This document shows positions 49,408 through 58,259 of a stretch of DNA of 64,000 bases, in pieces. Source of the stretch: Sandaracinus sp964481145. Lineage in GTDB: Bacteria > Myxococcota_A > Polyangia > Polyangiales > Sandaracinaceae. The notes beneath the pieces are model-generated. The model saw only the letters and a program-made list of their open reading frames with translations. It did no database searches and was not told the DNA's origin. Each line of letters starts with the position of its first letter. The first letter of the stretch is position 1. The DNA lies in the NCBI GenBank assembly GCA_964481145.1, contig CAYZTA010000029.1:5482-69481 (forward strand), given 5' to 3'. The position numbers and the translations under genes were made by a program.

Positions 49408-50460
49408 TCAGATATCGTGCTTCAGTATGAATTCCTCGGCATCTTTCACGTCGTCTTTGCTTCCGATGAAGAGCGGAACACGCTCGTGGAGCGCTTGGGG
49501 ATCGACGTCGAGCACGCGGCCTCTTCCGGTCGACGCAGCTCCACCGGCCGCCTCGGCGATGAATGCCATGGGCGCGCACTCGTAAAGCAAACGGAGCTTG
49601 CCTGCCGGTGATTTGCGATCCGCGGGATACGCGAACACTCCACCGCGCAAGAGCGTGCGATGGAAATCGGCGACGAGCGTACCGACGTAGCGCTGCCCAT
49701 AAGGCTTTCCGCCAGGGGCGCGTTCGCTCTTGAGCGTGTCGATCCATTGGGTCACGCCCTGGGTCCACACCGAGCGGTTGCCCTCATTGATCGAGTAGGT
49801 CGAGCCGCGATGAGGAATGCGGATATTCTCGTGCGAGAGGAAGAACTCTCCGACGAGGGGGTCGAGCGTGAAGCCATGCACGCCATCGCCCGTCGTGTAG
49901 ACGAGCATCGTGCTCGAGCCGTAGATGATATAGCCAGCTGCGACTTGTTTGCTTCCGGCTTGGAGACAGTCTTTCTCGGTGCCGGGGCCGCTCGCGCTCA
50001 CCCGACGATGGATCGAGAAGATGGTTCCGATCGAGATGTTCACGTCGATGTTGGAGCTGCCATCGAGAGGATCGAACATCAGCACGTATTTGCCGGCGGG
50101 ATACTGCGGGGGAATCGGGATGATCGACTCGTCCTCTTCGCTCGCCATCACGCAGACGTGTCCACCCGCTTCGACGCAACGCACCAAGATTTTGTTGGCG
50201 AGCTCATCGAGTTTCTGCACGGTTTCGCCTTGTACGTTCACCGCGCCCGTGGCGCCGAGGACATCGGCGAGCCCTGCTTTCTGCACCTTGCTCGCGATCA
50301 CGCGTCCTGCGAGGGCGATGGCCTGGAAGAGCCCAGTGAAATCACCGCTCGCGCCGGGAGCGCGACGTTGGCGTTCGAGGATATGCCGATCGAGGGTCCA
50401 GCCGAGCTCATCTTGAATGGAAAGGGCGCTGCTCGGACTGATCGAAGGGTGTTGATTCAT
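49408..50460 (-). CDS. fbp: Fructose-1,6-bisphosphatase, class 1
   Basis: A 350-residue gluconeogenic phosphatase. Conserved metal-site motif DPLDGSSNIDVN, plus VMASEEDE before it, and GEFFLSHENIRIP and RYVGTLVADFHRTLLRGGVFAYP in the C-terminal half. The class 1 family is AMP-sensitive in many bacteria, but the regulatory site is not readable here. I chose ATG 50460; an in-frame GTG at 50493 is possible but overlaps the previous stop. It lies 1.8 kb upstream of pfkA on the same strand, so the two opposing steps share a neighbourhood though two genes intervene. Confidence 0.94.
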   Translation of the reverse strand: MNQHPSISPSSALSIQDELGWTLDRHILERQRRAPGASGDFTGLFQAIALAGRVIASKVQKAGLADVLGATGAVNVQGETVQKLDELANKILVRCVEAGGHVCVMASEEDESIIPIPPQYPAGKYVLMFDPLDGSSNIDVNISIGTIFSIHRRVSASGPGTEKDCLQAGSKQVAAGYIIYGSSTMLVYTTGDGVHGFTLDPLVGEFFLSHENIRIPHRGSTYSINEGNRSVWTQGVTQWIDTLKSERAPGGKPYGQRYVGTLVADFHRTLLRGGVFAYPADRKSPAGKLRLLYECAPMAFIAEAAGGAASTGRGRVLDVDPQALHERVPLFIGSKDDVKDAEEFILKHDI

Positions 50461-50492
50461 CGTGTTGACTCTGCTTTCGAAAAAATCATCCA

Positions 50493-50999
50493 CTAGACGC
50501 GCCGCTTTGCGGGCCTCGTGCGTTCTGCGTGTTCGGTGTCGCCGAGGGCGATGTCGTGACCGCCTGATTTCGAGGAGTGACCGCGCTTTTTATCGTCATC
50601 GCCGGTGTTGTCGAGTTCGACGAGGGATCCGTATACGCCCGCAATGGCCGGAAGAAAAAGGACCGGCTGCGCAGTCCACACCGTGGTGCCCTGGATGCCC
50701 GGAAAAGGCATGGGAAACGTGCCGTAGCGCGCGCCGAGCCAATAGAGGAGGGCGCCCGTGCCGACGCCGAAGAGGCTTTTCAGGAGCGCTTCGATCCACG
50801 CGCCTTCGCGCCACGGAGGCCTTCCGGCGAAGACCCCCGTGGTGCCTGCGGCGCCCATCGCGAGGAGGGTTCCGGCGATGCCACCCGAGACGATGGGCCA
50901 GGTCATGTGGAGCTCAGGCAATCCAAACTGGATTCCGGCGCCGATCGCGCTGCCGATCACGAGCCCTTTGAGCCATCCGTAGAGGAGGCGCTTCAACAT
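50493..50999 (-). CDS. Multi-span membrane protein, function unknown
   Basis: A 168-residue protein with about four hydrophobic segments: GLVIGSAIGAGIQFG, WPIVSGGIAGTLLAMGAAG, a helix around SLFGVGTGALLYWLGARYG, and VLFLPAIAGVYGSL. The tail from residue ~130 is acidic then basic (DNTGDDDKKRGHSSK, RTRPAKRRV), likely cytoplasmic. I recognise no family. Its stop is next to the fbp start region (TAG at 50493-50495), 33 bases upstream of ATG 50460. It may be cotranscribed with fbp. Confidence 0.7.
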   Translation of the reverse strand: MLKRLLYGWLKGLVIGSAIGAGIQFGLPELHMTWPIVSGGIAGTLLAMGAAGTTGVFAGRPPWREGAWIEALLKSLFGVGTGALLYWLGARYGTFPMPFPGIQGTTVWTAQPVLFLPAIAGVYGSLVELDNTGDDDKKRGHSSKSGGHDIALGDTEHAERTRPAKRRV

Positions 51000-51048
51000 G
51001 GGACGAGCCTAATCCCAGAGCGGTGAGGAGCAAGGAGATCGAGCTGAC

Positions 51049-51597
51049 TCAGTGAATCCCGCCGCCGCCTTGCTCACCGCCCGACGAAGTGGCTTCTCTT
51101 TGGCCTGTCGTGAAGTCCGCGATGATCTCTTCGAACATGGCCTCGACCAAATCCGTCAACTGCCTCTCGGGACCTCCGCCTCCCGTGGGATTCCGCGCCA
51201 CGGCGCGTCCTGCAAACTGACCCACCTGCGTCCCGTCTGGCGTGAGCCAACGACCCCGCACCCTCGCCACCAACACCCGGAAATATCCCACGCGCTCGAC
51301 CTCGATTCTGCATTCATCGATGGCCAGCATCGTCGGTTGCTGCGAAAGATCGCTGGTCGATTGATGCGCGAATGCGTTGTGGAACCCGCTCGCGAGCGTG
51401 TCGCGAAACTGCTCGACGATGAGTGAGCGATCCACGTTTTGGGTGTCGAGGACTTGAGGTGAGAGCGCAAGTGCATACCTGCCTGCGGGGAGAATCGTCG
51501 TTGGACGTGGTGTGACTGCGCGAACGACGCGTGGACCACAGCCTGCGGCGAGCACGGCGATGAACGCGGCGCAGCAACATCGATGAATCGAACTCAT
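51049..51597 (-). CDS. Lipoprotein, function unknown
   Basis: A 182-residue product with a lipoprotein signal (LAAGC, Cys20) followed by GPRVVRAV. The body is beta-rich (RYALALSPQVLD, ECRIEVERVGYFRVLVARVRG) with a helix in the last third (LTDLVEAMFEEIIADF). The C-terminal tail is Gly/Ser-rich (SSGGEQGGGGIH). It resembles periplasmic lipoproteins that assist other complexes in length and pattern only. It is in a minus run, 37 bases before the start of the next lipoprotein's 3' end. Confidence 0.75.
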   Translation of the reverse strand: MSSIHRCCCAAFIAVLAAGCGPRVVRAVTPRPTTILPAGRYALALSPQVLDTQNVDRSLIVEQFRDTLASGFHNAFAHQSTSDLSQQPTMLAIDECRIEVERVGYFRVLVARVRGRWLTPDGTQVGQFAGRAVARNPTGGGGPERQLTDLVEAMFEEIIADFTTGQREATSSGGEQGGGGIH

Positions 51598-51633
51598 TGA
51601 AACTTTCCTTGTCGTGAAGAGGGCGGTTGATCG

Positions 51634-52098
51634 TCAAAAATGCTCATAGAATTGCCAATCACAGGACCATACGCTGGCGCTCGAAAACCCTCGAGTCACG
51701 ACGAGCAATTGGCCCGAGCTGGGACATCGCACCGTCGCAGAGGGGCATGTCCCGCAGGAATCATCGACGTTTGCCAATTGTGTCATCGAGCATGTGGGAT
51801 CTCGGTTCGCAGGATCGCAGACAATCATCACGGGATCTCCCGAACAGGAGCCGAGTCCTTCACACCCGCAACCAATCGTTACGTAATTTCCGGGAGTGCA
51901 CGAATCGATTCCAGTTCCGAGACGAGTGCCTGCATCTCCATCGATTCGAGGGGCGAGAAGAGTGCGCGCACGACAGGCGTGCTCCTTCCAATTCGAGCCG
52001 CTCGTGCACGCGCCGTCCTCTTGGAGGAGACAACCCGAGAGTGCAAATGCGCTCATCATCACGGCGAGCAAGACGTCATGAATTTTCGATTTCGTCAT
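51634..52098 (-). CDS. Cysteine-rich small lipoprotein, function unknown
   Basis: A 154-residue protein (lipobox Cys23, AFALSGC). After a short linker, more than ten cysteines occur in a dense pattern: ACTSG, HACRA, SCTPG, GCGCEGLGSC, VCDPANRDPTC, SCGTC, RCPSSG and SCDWQF. The arrangement suggests a knot of disulfides, so it is probably exported. Its ATG overlaps the stop of the upstream protease gene by one base (TAATG), implying coupled translation. That link suggests it may act with the protease, but no direct evidence supports this. Confidence 0.75.
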   Translation of the reverse strand: MTKSKIHDVLLAVMMSAFALSGCLLQEDGACTSGSNWKEHACRARTLLAPRIDGDAGTRLGTGIDSCTPGNYVTIGCGCEGLGSCSGDPVMIVCDPANRDPTCSMTQLANVDDSCGTCPSATVRCPSSGQLLVVTRGFSSASVWSCDWQFYEHF

Positions 52099-53840
52099 TA
52101 GAAATACCAGCTTAGGGAAAGTCCAAGCAGTCTCAGCACGGAGAAGTTTCCTCGATGTGACTCGGACCACGTCACTCCAAAGGAGAAATCTCTGAATCGC
52201 GCATTCAATCCAATCTCGTATCCGTAGAGCGAGAATGAAAATTCATTTTCGACGCTCCCCATTCCAAGCGTGTAGTAAAGAGGAACTTCGATGCTGAAAT
52301 TCGGAGAGCCAATCCCTGCGCGAAATCCGAGCGTCGCGAAACCCATCGCAAAGAAAGAATCACGCCAACCTCCGAGCACACCGCGTGCGCCATAATCCAT
52401 GGTGAACATCAAAGGGCGCATCTCTCCCACGACGAACACGGGCGCAGTGAACGCCGCTGCGAACGCGGCACCGCCCACCATCTCTTGTGTGTGCAAAGGG
52501 TCCATCACGAGAGCGCCTTGCACCCTCACCGAGCCCCATCCGAGGGGGTCAGGTTCTTCCTCGGGACCCGTTCCTGTCGGTCTCGAAACGAGCATGGGTG
52601 TTCCGCTCGGAACACTCGATGTCGGCGGAGCGCTGACGATCGGTGTGCTCTGCTGCCGAAGTCCCAAGCCGCCTGCACCCACGCGTTGAGGCTCGAGCAG
52701 CAAACGAGTGGGTCCGCCTTGAGATCCATCATCGCGACGTCGTCGCACCGTGACGACCATCAAGAGTCGCTGACCATCGGAGGGCAACACCGCGAGGGTG
52801 TTGTCGCGAACACGACGAATCCAAGCGCGGGGGCGGTCGAGTGACATCAACATCGCATCCGCGGCAATCGCGGGCATCGTCTGGTCGATCGAAAAACGCA
52901 CGGAACCCGTCCATCCCTCGGGAATGCGCAGGAAAAAGAGCTCTTCACCTTGGACCACGAGGCCCGCGCCCGCCGAACGCACCGCCATCTGTTGTTCGAC
53001 CAAGAAGGGCGTACTCTGCGCGATTGGCTCGGAGATTCCCGATTGCATGTCGCGAATCCAATCGCCGGGGATGCGCCCCACCGGCCGCGCCTTCTCGATG
53101 GGGGCCATTTGCTCGCGACCACGCACGACGAGCGTCGGAATGCCGATGAGTTGTCCCGCTTGGTTCAGCAGCATTCCTCCGCTATTTCCAGGATTGAAAT
53201 CCGCATCGACGCGGATGAACGTGACGTTGCCGTCCGCATCGATATCGAAGCCAGTGACCTGACCGCCCGTGACACTCACGGTGCGAATGCCAAGCGGATA
53301 ACCGAGCGCGAAGACGGGCTCGGACAACTCGGCAGGGTCGGTGGCCAAAGGCACCGTAGGAAAATGATGCGAGCTGGGAATCGGCGTCCCTTCGAGTGTC
53401 GATTCGATGCGAATGAGCGCGAGGTCCGCTTGCGGATCGCCGCGCACCACCCGACCCCTCCACAAGGGACGAGCTTCTTCATGCGATGTTTGCGCTTGAA
53501 AGAGCGTGACGAGCCCATCGGCGCGATAGAGATCGCCGGGAATTCCTCCGTCGAAGGGATGCACATGACCGACGACGTGAAAATTCGTCAGCACATAACC
53601 GTTCGGGTGAATGATCGACCCCGAGCCTTCGGAGCGACCTGTGCTCGTTTCCATCATCACGATGACGGCGGATGGAATCGAGCGGGCGGCGACTTCGCGT
53701 GGAATGGACTGCGCTGCTGCCTCCCAAGACCACCCCAGAAAAAGGAACAAGCACGCACAAACGCTGTTTTTAAAGGAGATCGGCACGGCGGGCTCTTTCG
53801 CTCGAGGGAGAGCACGCGGTGGGTCTCTCGCGCTCCTCAT
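52098..53840 (-). CDS. Trypsin-like serine protease fused to a probable outer-membrane barrel
   Basis: A 580-residue exported protein. The signal runs to about residue 43 (AAAQ) if ATG 53840 is used; a GTG at 53786 would give a shorter signal. The HtrA-like protease has His88 (LTNFHVV), Asp139 (QADLALI) and Ser220 (FNPGNSGG). No PDZ domain is evident. After a Ser/Pro/Thr-rich linker (residues ~395-430) the last ~150 residues alternate glycine and aromatic strands (LMFTMDYGARG, GFATLGFRAGIG, LYGYEIGLNARF) and end SLSWYF, the aromatic C terminus that beta-barrel assembly machinery recognises. This protease-barrel fusion is unusual. It is translationally coupled to the cysteine-rich lipoprotein. 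Confidence 0.85.
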   Translation of the reverse strand: MRSARDPPRALPRAKEPAVPISFKNSVCACLFLFLGWSWEAAAQSIPREVAARSIPSAVIVMMETSTGRSEGSGSIIHPNGYVLTNFHVVGHVHPFDGGIPGDLYRADGLVTLFQAQTSHEEARPLWRGRVVRGDPQADLALIRIESTLEGTPIPSSHHFPTVPLATDPAELSEPVFALGYPLGIRTVSVTGGQVTGFDIDADGNVTFIRVDADFNPGNSGGMLLNQAGQLIGIPTLVVRGREQMAPIEKARPVGRIPGDWIRDMQSGISEPIAQSTPFLVEQQMAVRSAGAGLVVQGEELFFLRIPEGWTGSVRFSIDQTMPAIAADAMLMSLDRPRAWIRRVRDNTLAVLPSDGQRLLMVVTVRRRRDDGSQGGPTRLLLEPQRVGAGGLGLRQQSTPIVSAPPTSSVPSGTPMLVSRPTGTGPEEEPDPLGWGSVRVQGALVMDPLHTQEMVGGAAFAAAFTAPVFVVGEMRPLMFTMDYGARGVLGGWRDSFFAMGFATLGFRAGIGSPNFSIEVPLYYTLGMGSVENEFSFSLYGYEIGLNARFRDFSFGVTWSESHRGNFSVLRLLGLSLSWYF

Positions 53841-53913
53841 ACCTCTACAGAAGTGCCGAGCGGGCCTTTAGGCAGCAGGACATGAAAAAGGTGGGGGCGC
53901 GATCTTTTCGCGA

Positions 53914-54531
53914 TCAGAGCATCACGAGGCCCCGGCGGGCGCCGATCACGACGGCTTCGGTCCGTGTGCCTGCGTTGAGCTTCACGAGGATGCCGTTCAC
54001 GTGGAACTTCGCGGTGTGTTCACTGATCGAGAGACGCCGTGCGATTCGACGATTCGAGCACCCCGCTGCCAAGAGCTCGAGGACTTGCTGTTCTCGCATC
54101 GTGAGCTGAAGTGGTGTCGACTCTTCGGTCGTCGAGAACGAAGGCGCGAGCGAGAAGTCGAGGACGGTGAGGCCTGAGGCGACCGCCATGAGCGCGGCCA
54201 CCAAACGGGGCCCATCGGGCCTGCGCATCACGGCGCCGCGTGCGCCCCGTGCGAGTGCGGCGCGTGCATGGGACTCCCCTTCGGCCAGAACGACGCTCGG
54301 GATTTCGAGCGAAGTCACGGTTCCAAGCGCAGCATCGAGCCGGGCGCGCTCCGCGCGATCGGCGGAAGCTGTGGCTCCCGTATCGAGCAGCGCGACATGG
54401 GCATCTTCGGTGCGCTGTGCGATTTCGACCGACGGCTCGTGTGCCAAACTCGCGGCGAGTGTTTCGCGGACGAGCGGGTCGTCGGCGAGAATGAGAATGC
54501 GGAGCGGCTGTCCTGAAACGGGACGAGTCAC
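53914..54531 (-). CDS. Atypical LuxR/NarL-type regulator with degenerate receiver
   Basis: A 205-residue protein if it starts at GTG 54531. The N-terminal receiver-like part begins LRILILADDPLVRETL, has an acidic pair (Asp17/18) and a possible phospho-Asp50 (VALLDTG), then a ~20-residue insert (TASADRAERARLDAALG). At the position of the conserved lysine the sequence reads GARGAVMRRPD, an Arg-Arg instead. The C-terminal HTH is a good LuxR domain: LTMREQQVLELLAAGCSNRRIARRLSISEHTAKFHVNGIL. So phosphorylation may be lost or altered. Upstream starts (54549, 54609) overlap a tRNA-like fragment. It follows a protease gene by 73 bases. Confidence 0.85.
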   Translation of the reverse strand: MTRPVSGQPLRILILADDPLVRETLAASLAHEPSVEIAQRTEDAHVALLDTGATASADRAERARLDAALGTVTSLEIPSVVLAEGESHARAALARGARGAVMRRPDGPRLVAALMAVASGLTVLDFSLAPSFSTTEESTPLQLTMREQQVLELLAAGCSNRRIARRLSISEHTAKFHVNGILVKLNAGTRTEAVVIGARRGLVML

Positions 54532-54538
54532 ATGAGCG

Positions 54539-54614
54539 TGGGCCGACACGGACTTGAACCTGTGGCCGGCACTCGTCGTGTCAATGGTGGGATGATTCGT
54601 GATGACCACGGCCT
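54539..54614 (-). pseudogene. Decayed tRNA-Val-like sequence
   Basis: On the minus strand the 3' part reads like a tRNA: a TTGACAC anticodon-loop-like string (anticodon GAC, valine), a T-loop context GGTTCAAGTCC, and an acceptor-like TCGGCCC followed by A. The 5' end AGGCCGT pairs with five of seven positions of that acceptor, and the total length is 76. But the anticodon stem does not pair, the T-stem has only two pairs and no D-arm is visible. So it is not a working tRNA. It may be a relic of an integration event or of a duplicated tRNA end. Confidence 0.35.
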
Positions 54615-54637
54615 TGGAAAGACGTGGATGCGTCCAT

Positions 54638-55525
54638 TTATTCCGCTGTCTCGGACTTGATGTGAATGATCTCTTCGGGGGTTCCATTTCGCGTGAGGCG
54701 AAATAGACACAGCATCGAGGCGAAGAAGACCACGCTCGTTCCGAACACGAGCAGGAGCGGCATGTGTGCCTCACTCTCCGCCACGTTGAATCCAGGAATC
54801 GGCACGAACGACTCCGGTAAAAGCAGCGGAACGGCGTTGAACGCCGCATGGAACGCAATGCACATCAACACAGAATCCGTGCGGATCGCGATGACACCGA
54901 GGATGAGCCCCGCGATCGAGGCATAAATCACCGCAAAAGGCTCCACATGAAACACACCGAAGAGCAATGACGTGAGCACGAGTGCGCCAGCGCTGCCGAG
55001 CTTCGGACGCAGCGCCGGGAGAAACAAACCGCGAAACAAGAGCTCTTCGGTGGTGGCGGCAATCCCGACGAGGGTGAGCCACACCGCGAACGCGCGTTCG
55101 ATGCTGTCCGTCCGCGTCATTTCCTCGATGCGTGCTTGCGATGCGGCGTCGGGGGCGAGCTCGGGAAAGCGCTCGGTCAGAAACGCCATGAGCTCGACGA
55201 GTGGGAAGTGAAACGCGAGCCCCGCCACGACGGACAGCAAAAGGAGAGGAAGAGGGACGCGACGAACCCCGAGCGCTTCTCGAAAGGGACGGGCGCCAAA
55301 CGCGATGTGCTTGCCGATGACCCACACGGCACCGAGCGCGACGAGCTGCACGAGCCCGAGGGCAAGCGGATTTCGCGAAAAGGTGTCTTGGGCCTCTGCG
55401 ATGTGGCTGCCCGACACGGTCGCCAGGAGCGCGACTCCAAGCATGGAGCCCCCGAAAAAAAGGCCCATCGCGAGGAGCACCAGCCCTATCGTCTGAGCGA
55501 TCGAAAGCTGGCCACGCGCCCGCAC
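54638..55525 (-). CDS. CPBP (CAAX-type) intramembrane metalloprotease
   Basis: A 295-residue integral membrane protein with about eight hydrophobic segments. The CPBP signature is complete: EELLFRG (Glu160, Glu161, Arg165), FGVFHVEP with His193, and FHAAFN with His226/Asn230. The family is related to eukaryotic CAAX proteases; bacterial members include self-immunity proteins and anti-sigma regulators, so the role is open. The start is GTG 55525. The gene diverges from the TPR lipoprotein at 55591 over 65 bases. Confidence 0.9.
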   Translation of the reverse strand: MRARGQLSIAQTIGLVLLAMGLFFGGSMLGVALLATVSGSHIAEAQDTFSRNPLALGLVQLVALGAVWVIGKHIAFGARPFREALGVRRVPLPLLLLSVVAGLAFHFPLVELMAFLTERFPELAPDAASQARIEEMTRTDSIERAFAVWLTLVGIAATTEELLFRGLFLPALRPKLGSAGALVLTSLLFGVFHVEPFAVIYASIAGLILGVIAIRTDSVLMCIAFHAAFNAVPLLLPESFVPIPGFNVAESEAHMPLLLVFGTSVVFFASMLCLFRLTRNGTPEEIIHIKSETAE

Positions 55526-55590
55526 GACCCGAACATGACATACGCTTTCGTGCCGCGCACCGGAGCACGCGATAGACTGCGCACAAGCTC

Positions 55591-57765
55591 ATGAGAAGAA
55601 TCTTTTTGGTGGCAGTCGCCTTCGTGGCTCTTGCTCTCTCCGGCTGTGGTGGTCCGACACACGGTCTTCGCTCGGCGCTCGACGCACGCGCCGTGGATGA
55701 TGAGACGTACGAAGAAGTTCGTCGTCAGTACCTCGTGCTGGCTCCAGATGCGCCGTCGCGTGATGAAGTTCGCGAACAGTTGTTCGAACATCTCGCCACT
55801 CGAACCGATGCGCTCATCGCCCAAGGCGATTACGACGCGCTCGTTTCGCATCTGGGGGAGATGAGCGAATTGCTCGCGCCCCCGGACTTCACGAGAGAAG
55901 GGGGGATCCCGGTGCAAATCGCGCCGGTCGCGCGCTGGATTGCCGAGCGCGGTGCGCGGCGTGGTGATGAGCCGCGCACGCTCGCGGCGCTTCTCCTCTT
56001 GTCTCGAATCGAGCCGACCGTGCCCGCCCATCGCGAGGAATACGAACGTGTCGCGGCGTGGGGTCGAGAGGCGCGTTGGGGGGCCGAGCCGCAAGCGGGC
56101 GCGACGTTCTTCGACCTCGGACCGACTCTGCTCTCCGTGTGGGAAGAGCATGCGCGGCTTTCGCCCGGGATGACCGTGCTCGATCGATTGGCCGATCAAT
56201 ACGTACAAATGCGTGACATCGTCTCGGGACGCACACCGGAAGAAGGGTTTGCCCCCGGAGAGCGCATTTCACTCCCTCAAATGCGCATGGCGCAGCTCCT
56301 GACCGAACGCATGCCGCTCGACATCGCGGCGATCTATCTGCGTGTCGGCGATCTGACACGCGCGGCCGAGCGCGTGGCGGAGCTGGGCGAGCGTGGAGGC
56401 ATCGAATGGCGTTTGCGACGGCTCATCGAAACGGCGGCAGGGCTGGATGAGCAGGGCGCGGAAGCGTTGGGCGAGCTCTCGAGTGGGTTCGAACGGGTGC
56501 GTCCCGACGTGTCGATCGTTCTTTGCCGCATCGGGCATCGAAATCATCCCAACGACGCACGGTTCCCTCTGTGTCTCGCCCGTCTGAGCGCGGCGAACGA
56601 GCGACCGGCCGAAGCTTCGGCGTGGTACGCGGACGCGGTCTCCATCGCGCCTTCGGATCGCATGGTGTACGACGAGGCGATCGAGCGGCTCGCGCGGATG
56701 ATCGAAGGAGATCTTGCCTCCGCAGAGAACGATATCGGTCGCATTCGGATGATGGGGCGACATTTGGAGCGCATTCTCGCGCAATACCGTGAGCATTGGC
56801 CGAATGATCCTGCGGCGGTGTCTCCGGCCGAGCTGCATCTGGCGCTGGGTCGAGCGGAAGCGAATGCAGGACATGTGAGCGAGGCCGTGGCCCATCTCGA
56901 GCAGAGCCTCGAAGAGCATCGAAGCCGTGACGCCATCCTCGAGCTTGCGATGTTGCGCCATCGGTTGGGTGAATATCCGCAGGCGATCGCGCTTTATCGC
57001 GAAACGCTCGATCGAAGCTCGCAGCAGGGCCGTGACGCCGTGCTGCCCCGCGCGATGTTGCTCGAGCAACTCGGAGATGCGCTGCGCGCCCAGGGAGAGA
57101 TGAGCGAAGCGCGTGAGATCTACACACAAGCGCTCTCGTTGCTCCGGTCGTTGGCGGGCAGCGGTGATGAGGCGCAGCAAGCGCTCGTCGAGGTGCGGAT
57201 TGGGATTCTCGAGAGCCGGCTGGGCCAAGCGCCGAGCGCAGAGTTCCTCGCTGCGCTCGACAAAGCACCTTCGTGGCGCGAACTTTATATCGCCATTCTG
57301 GCGCACCTCGTCGTGAGTGAGCCGAACATCGAGCTCGCGGAAGAAGTGTTCTCGCGTGCGAATACAGGGCTCGCGCTTTCGCATGAGTGGCGTGTCTATT
57401 TTGCGCTGTGGGTGCAGACGATCGCGGGACGCGCATCGTCACCTTTGTCTGCCGAGGTCGTTCGATCGCTGCACGATCAAGCCGATGAGCCCGGCTGGCA
57501 CGGTCGACTCTCTGCGTTTGCCGCAGGCACGCTGTCGTTCGAAGAGTTGATCGCTGCGGCGGAAAACAAGGGACAGCTCTGCGAGGCGCATTTTTATGCG
57601 GGTACGCGGGATCTCGCGCGCGGCGACACCGAAGCGGCCCATGCGCAGTTTCGCGAGGTGCTCGAGACGGGAATGGTCAGTTATTTCGAATACATGATGG
57701 CCCAAGAGCTCTTGGGGGTGATCTCGGCCGATGCGGAGCGCGCGAGCGCTCATGTGACGCGTTGA
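55591..57765 (+). CDS. Large TPR-repeat lipoprotein
   Basis: A 724-residue lipoprotein (Cys19, ALSGC). Nearly all of it is helical with repeated TPR-like pairs: LSAANERPAEASAWYADAVSIAP, LGRAEANAGHVSEAVAHLEQ, LRAQGEMSEAREIYTQALSLL and HFYAGTRDLARGDTEAAHA are clear units. The N-terminal ~170 residues are less regular. Such proteins act as periplasmic or outer-membrane scaffolds in assembly or protein interaction. No enzymatic motif is present. It diverges from the CPBP protease gene and precedes a small membrane protein by 32 bases. Confidence 0.85.
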   Translation: MRRIFLVAVAFVALALSGCGGPTHGLRSALDARAVDDETYEEVRRQYLVLAPDAPSRDEVREQLFEHLATRTDALIAQGDYDALVSHLGEMSELLAPPDFTREGGIPVQIAPVARWIAERGARRGDEPRTLAALLLLSRIEPTVPAHREEYERVAAWGREARWGAEPQAGATFFDLGPTLLSVWEEHARLSPGMTVLDRLADQYVQMRDIVSGRTPEEGFAPGERISLPQMRMAQLLTERMPLDIAAIYLRVGDLTRAAERVAELGERGGIEWRLRRLIETAAGLDEQGAEALGELSSGFERVRPDVSIVLCRIGHRNHPNDARFPLCLARLSAANERPAEASAWYADAVSIAPSDRMVYDEAIERLARMIEGDLASAENDIGRIRMMGRHLERILAQYREHWPNDPAAVSPAELHLALGRAEANAGHVSEAVAHLEQSLEEHRSRDAILELAMLRHRLGEYPQAIALYRETLDRSSQQGRDAVLPRAMLLEQLGDALRAQGEMSEAREIYTQALSLLRSLAGSGDEAQQALVEVRIGILESRLGQAPSAEFLAALDKAPSWRELYIAILAHLVVSEPNIELAEEVFSRANTGLALSHEWRVYFALWVQTIAGRASSPLSAEVVRSLHDQADEPGWHGRLSAFAAGTLSFEELIAAAENKGQLCEAHFYAGTRDLARGDTEAAHAQFREVLETGMVSYFEYMMAQELLGVISADAERASAHVTR

Positions 57766-57797
57766 AACTCTCATCCTGTGCATAGGTATCGGATGGG

Positions 57798-58259
57798 ATG
57801 TCTGATCGAAGCGAGGTCATGGGCGAAGACGTCCTGACCATTCCGCGCAGTGAGAGGGAGGATCGTCCGCGTCGCGAAGACGGTCGTCCCGAGCTGCGAG
57901 CAGAGGCGCTTTCGATGACGATGCGGGTGGGGCTCCTCATCATGACGTTGCTCGGAGGAGCCCTCACGCTCGTGACGATCGCGACCGCCTTCGCTTGGCC
58001 CGAAGGGGTTTTTCGCCTGGGTACGCTCGGTGCGGCGATCGTGGCGGGAGTGATCGCTCTCGTGTTTCTGCTCCAGCTCGTCTTCGGCGCACTGCTCGAG
58101 AACAACGCGGGAGTCGAGCGCGCTTCACGTGTGGCGTGGGTGTTGGCCTTCGTGCTGACAGGCCCTTTCGGGATTTTGCTTTATTGGTTCGTTCACGTGT
58201 GGCGCGCGCCACATGAGATCAGAACCGATAGCCGACGCGAACCGAGCCGCCGAACATGA
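57798..58259 (+). CDS. Small membrane protein, function unknown
   Basis: A 153-residue protein. An acidic/basic cytoplasmic-like N terminus (to ~residue 40) is followed by three hydrophobic segments: VGLLIMTLLGGALTLVTIA, LGTLGAAIVAGVIALVFLLQ and VAWVLAFVLTGPFGILLYWF. The C terminus is basic. It is probably an inner-membrane protein. Its 3' end overlaps the 3' end of the opposite barrel-protein gene by about 41 bases (58219-58259), so both stops lie inside the neighbour. Confidence 0.72.
   Translation: MSDRSEVMGEDVLTIPRSEREDRPRREDGRPELRAEALSMTMRVGLLIMTLLGGALTLVTIATAFAWPEGVFRLGTLGAAIVAGVIALVFLLQLVFGALLENNAGVERASRVAWVLAFVLTGPFGILLYWFVHVWRAPHEIRTDSRREPSRRT

Noticed and set aside
54539..54614. 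A functional tRNA-Val
   Set aside because: Anticodon stem does not pair, T-stem pairing is weak and D-arm is missing. I list it only as a decayed fragment.
53914..54858. A 314-residue version of the LuxR-type regulator
   Set aside because: The first 100 residues are Arg/Ser/Cys-rich and run into the end of the CPBP gene and the tRNA-like block.
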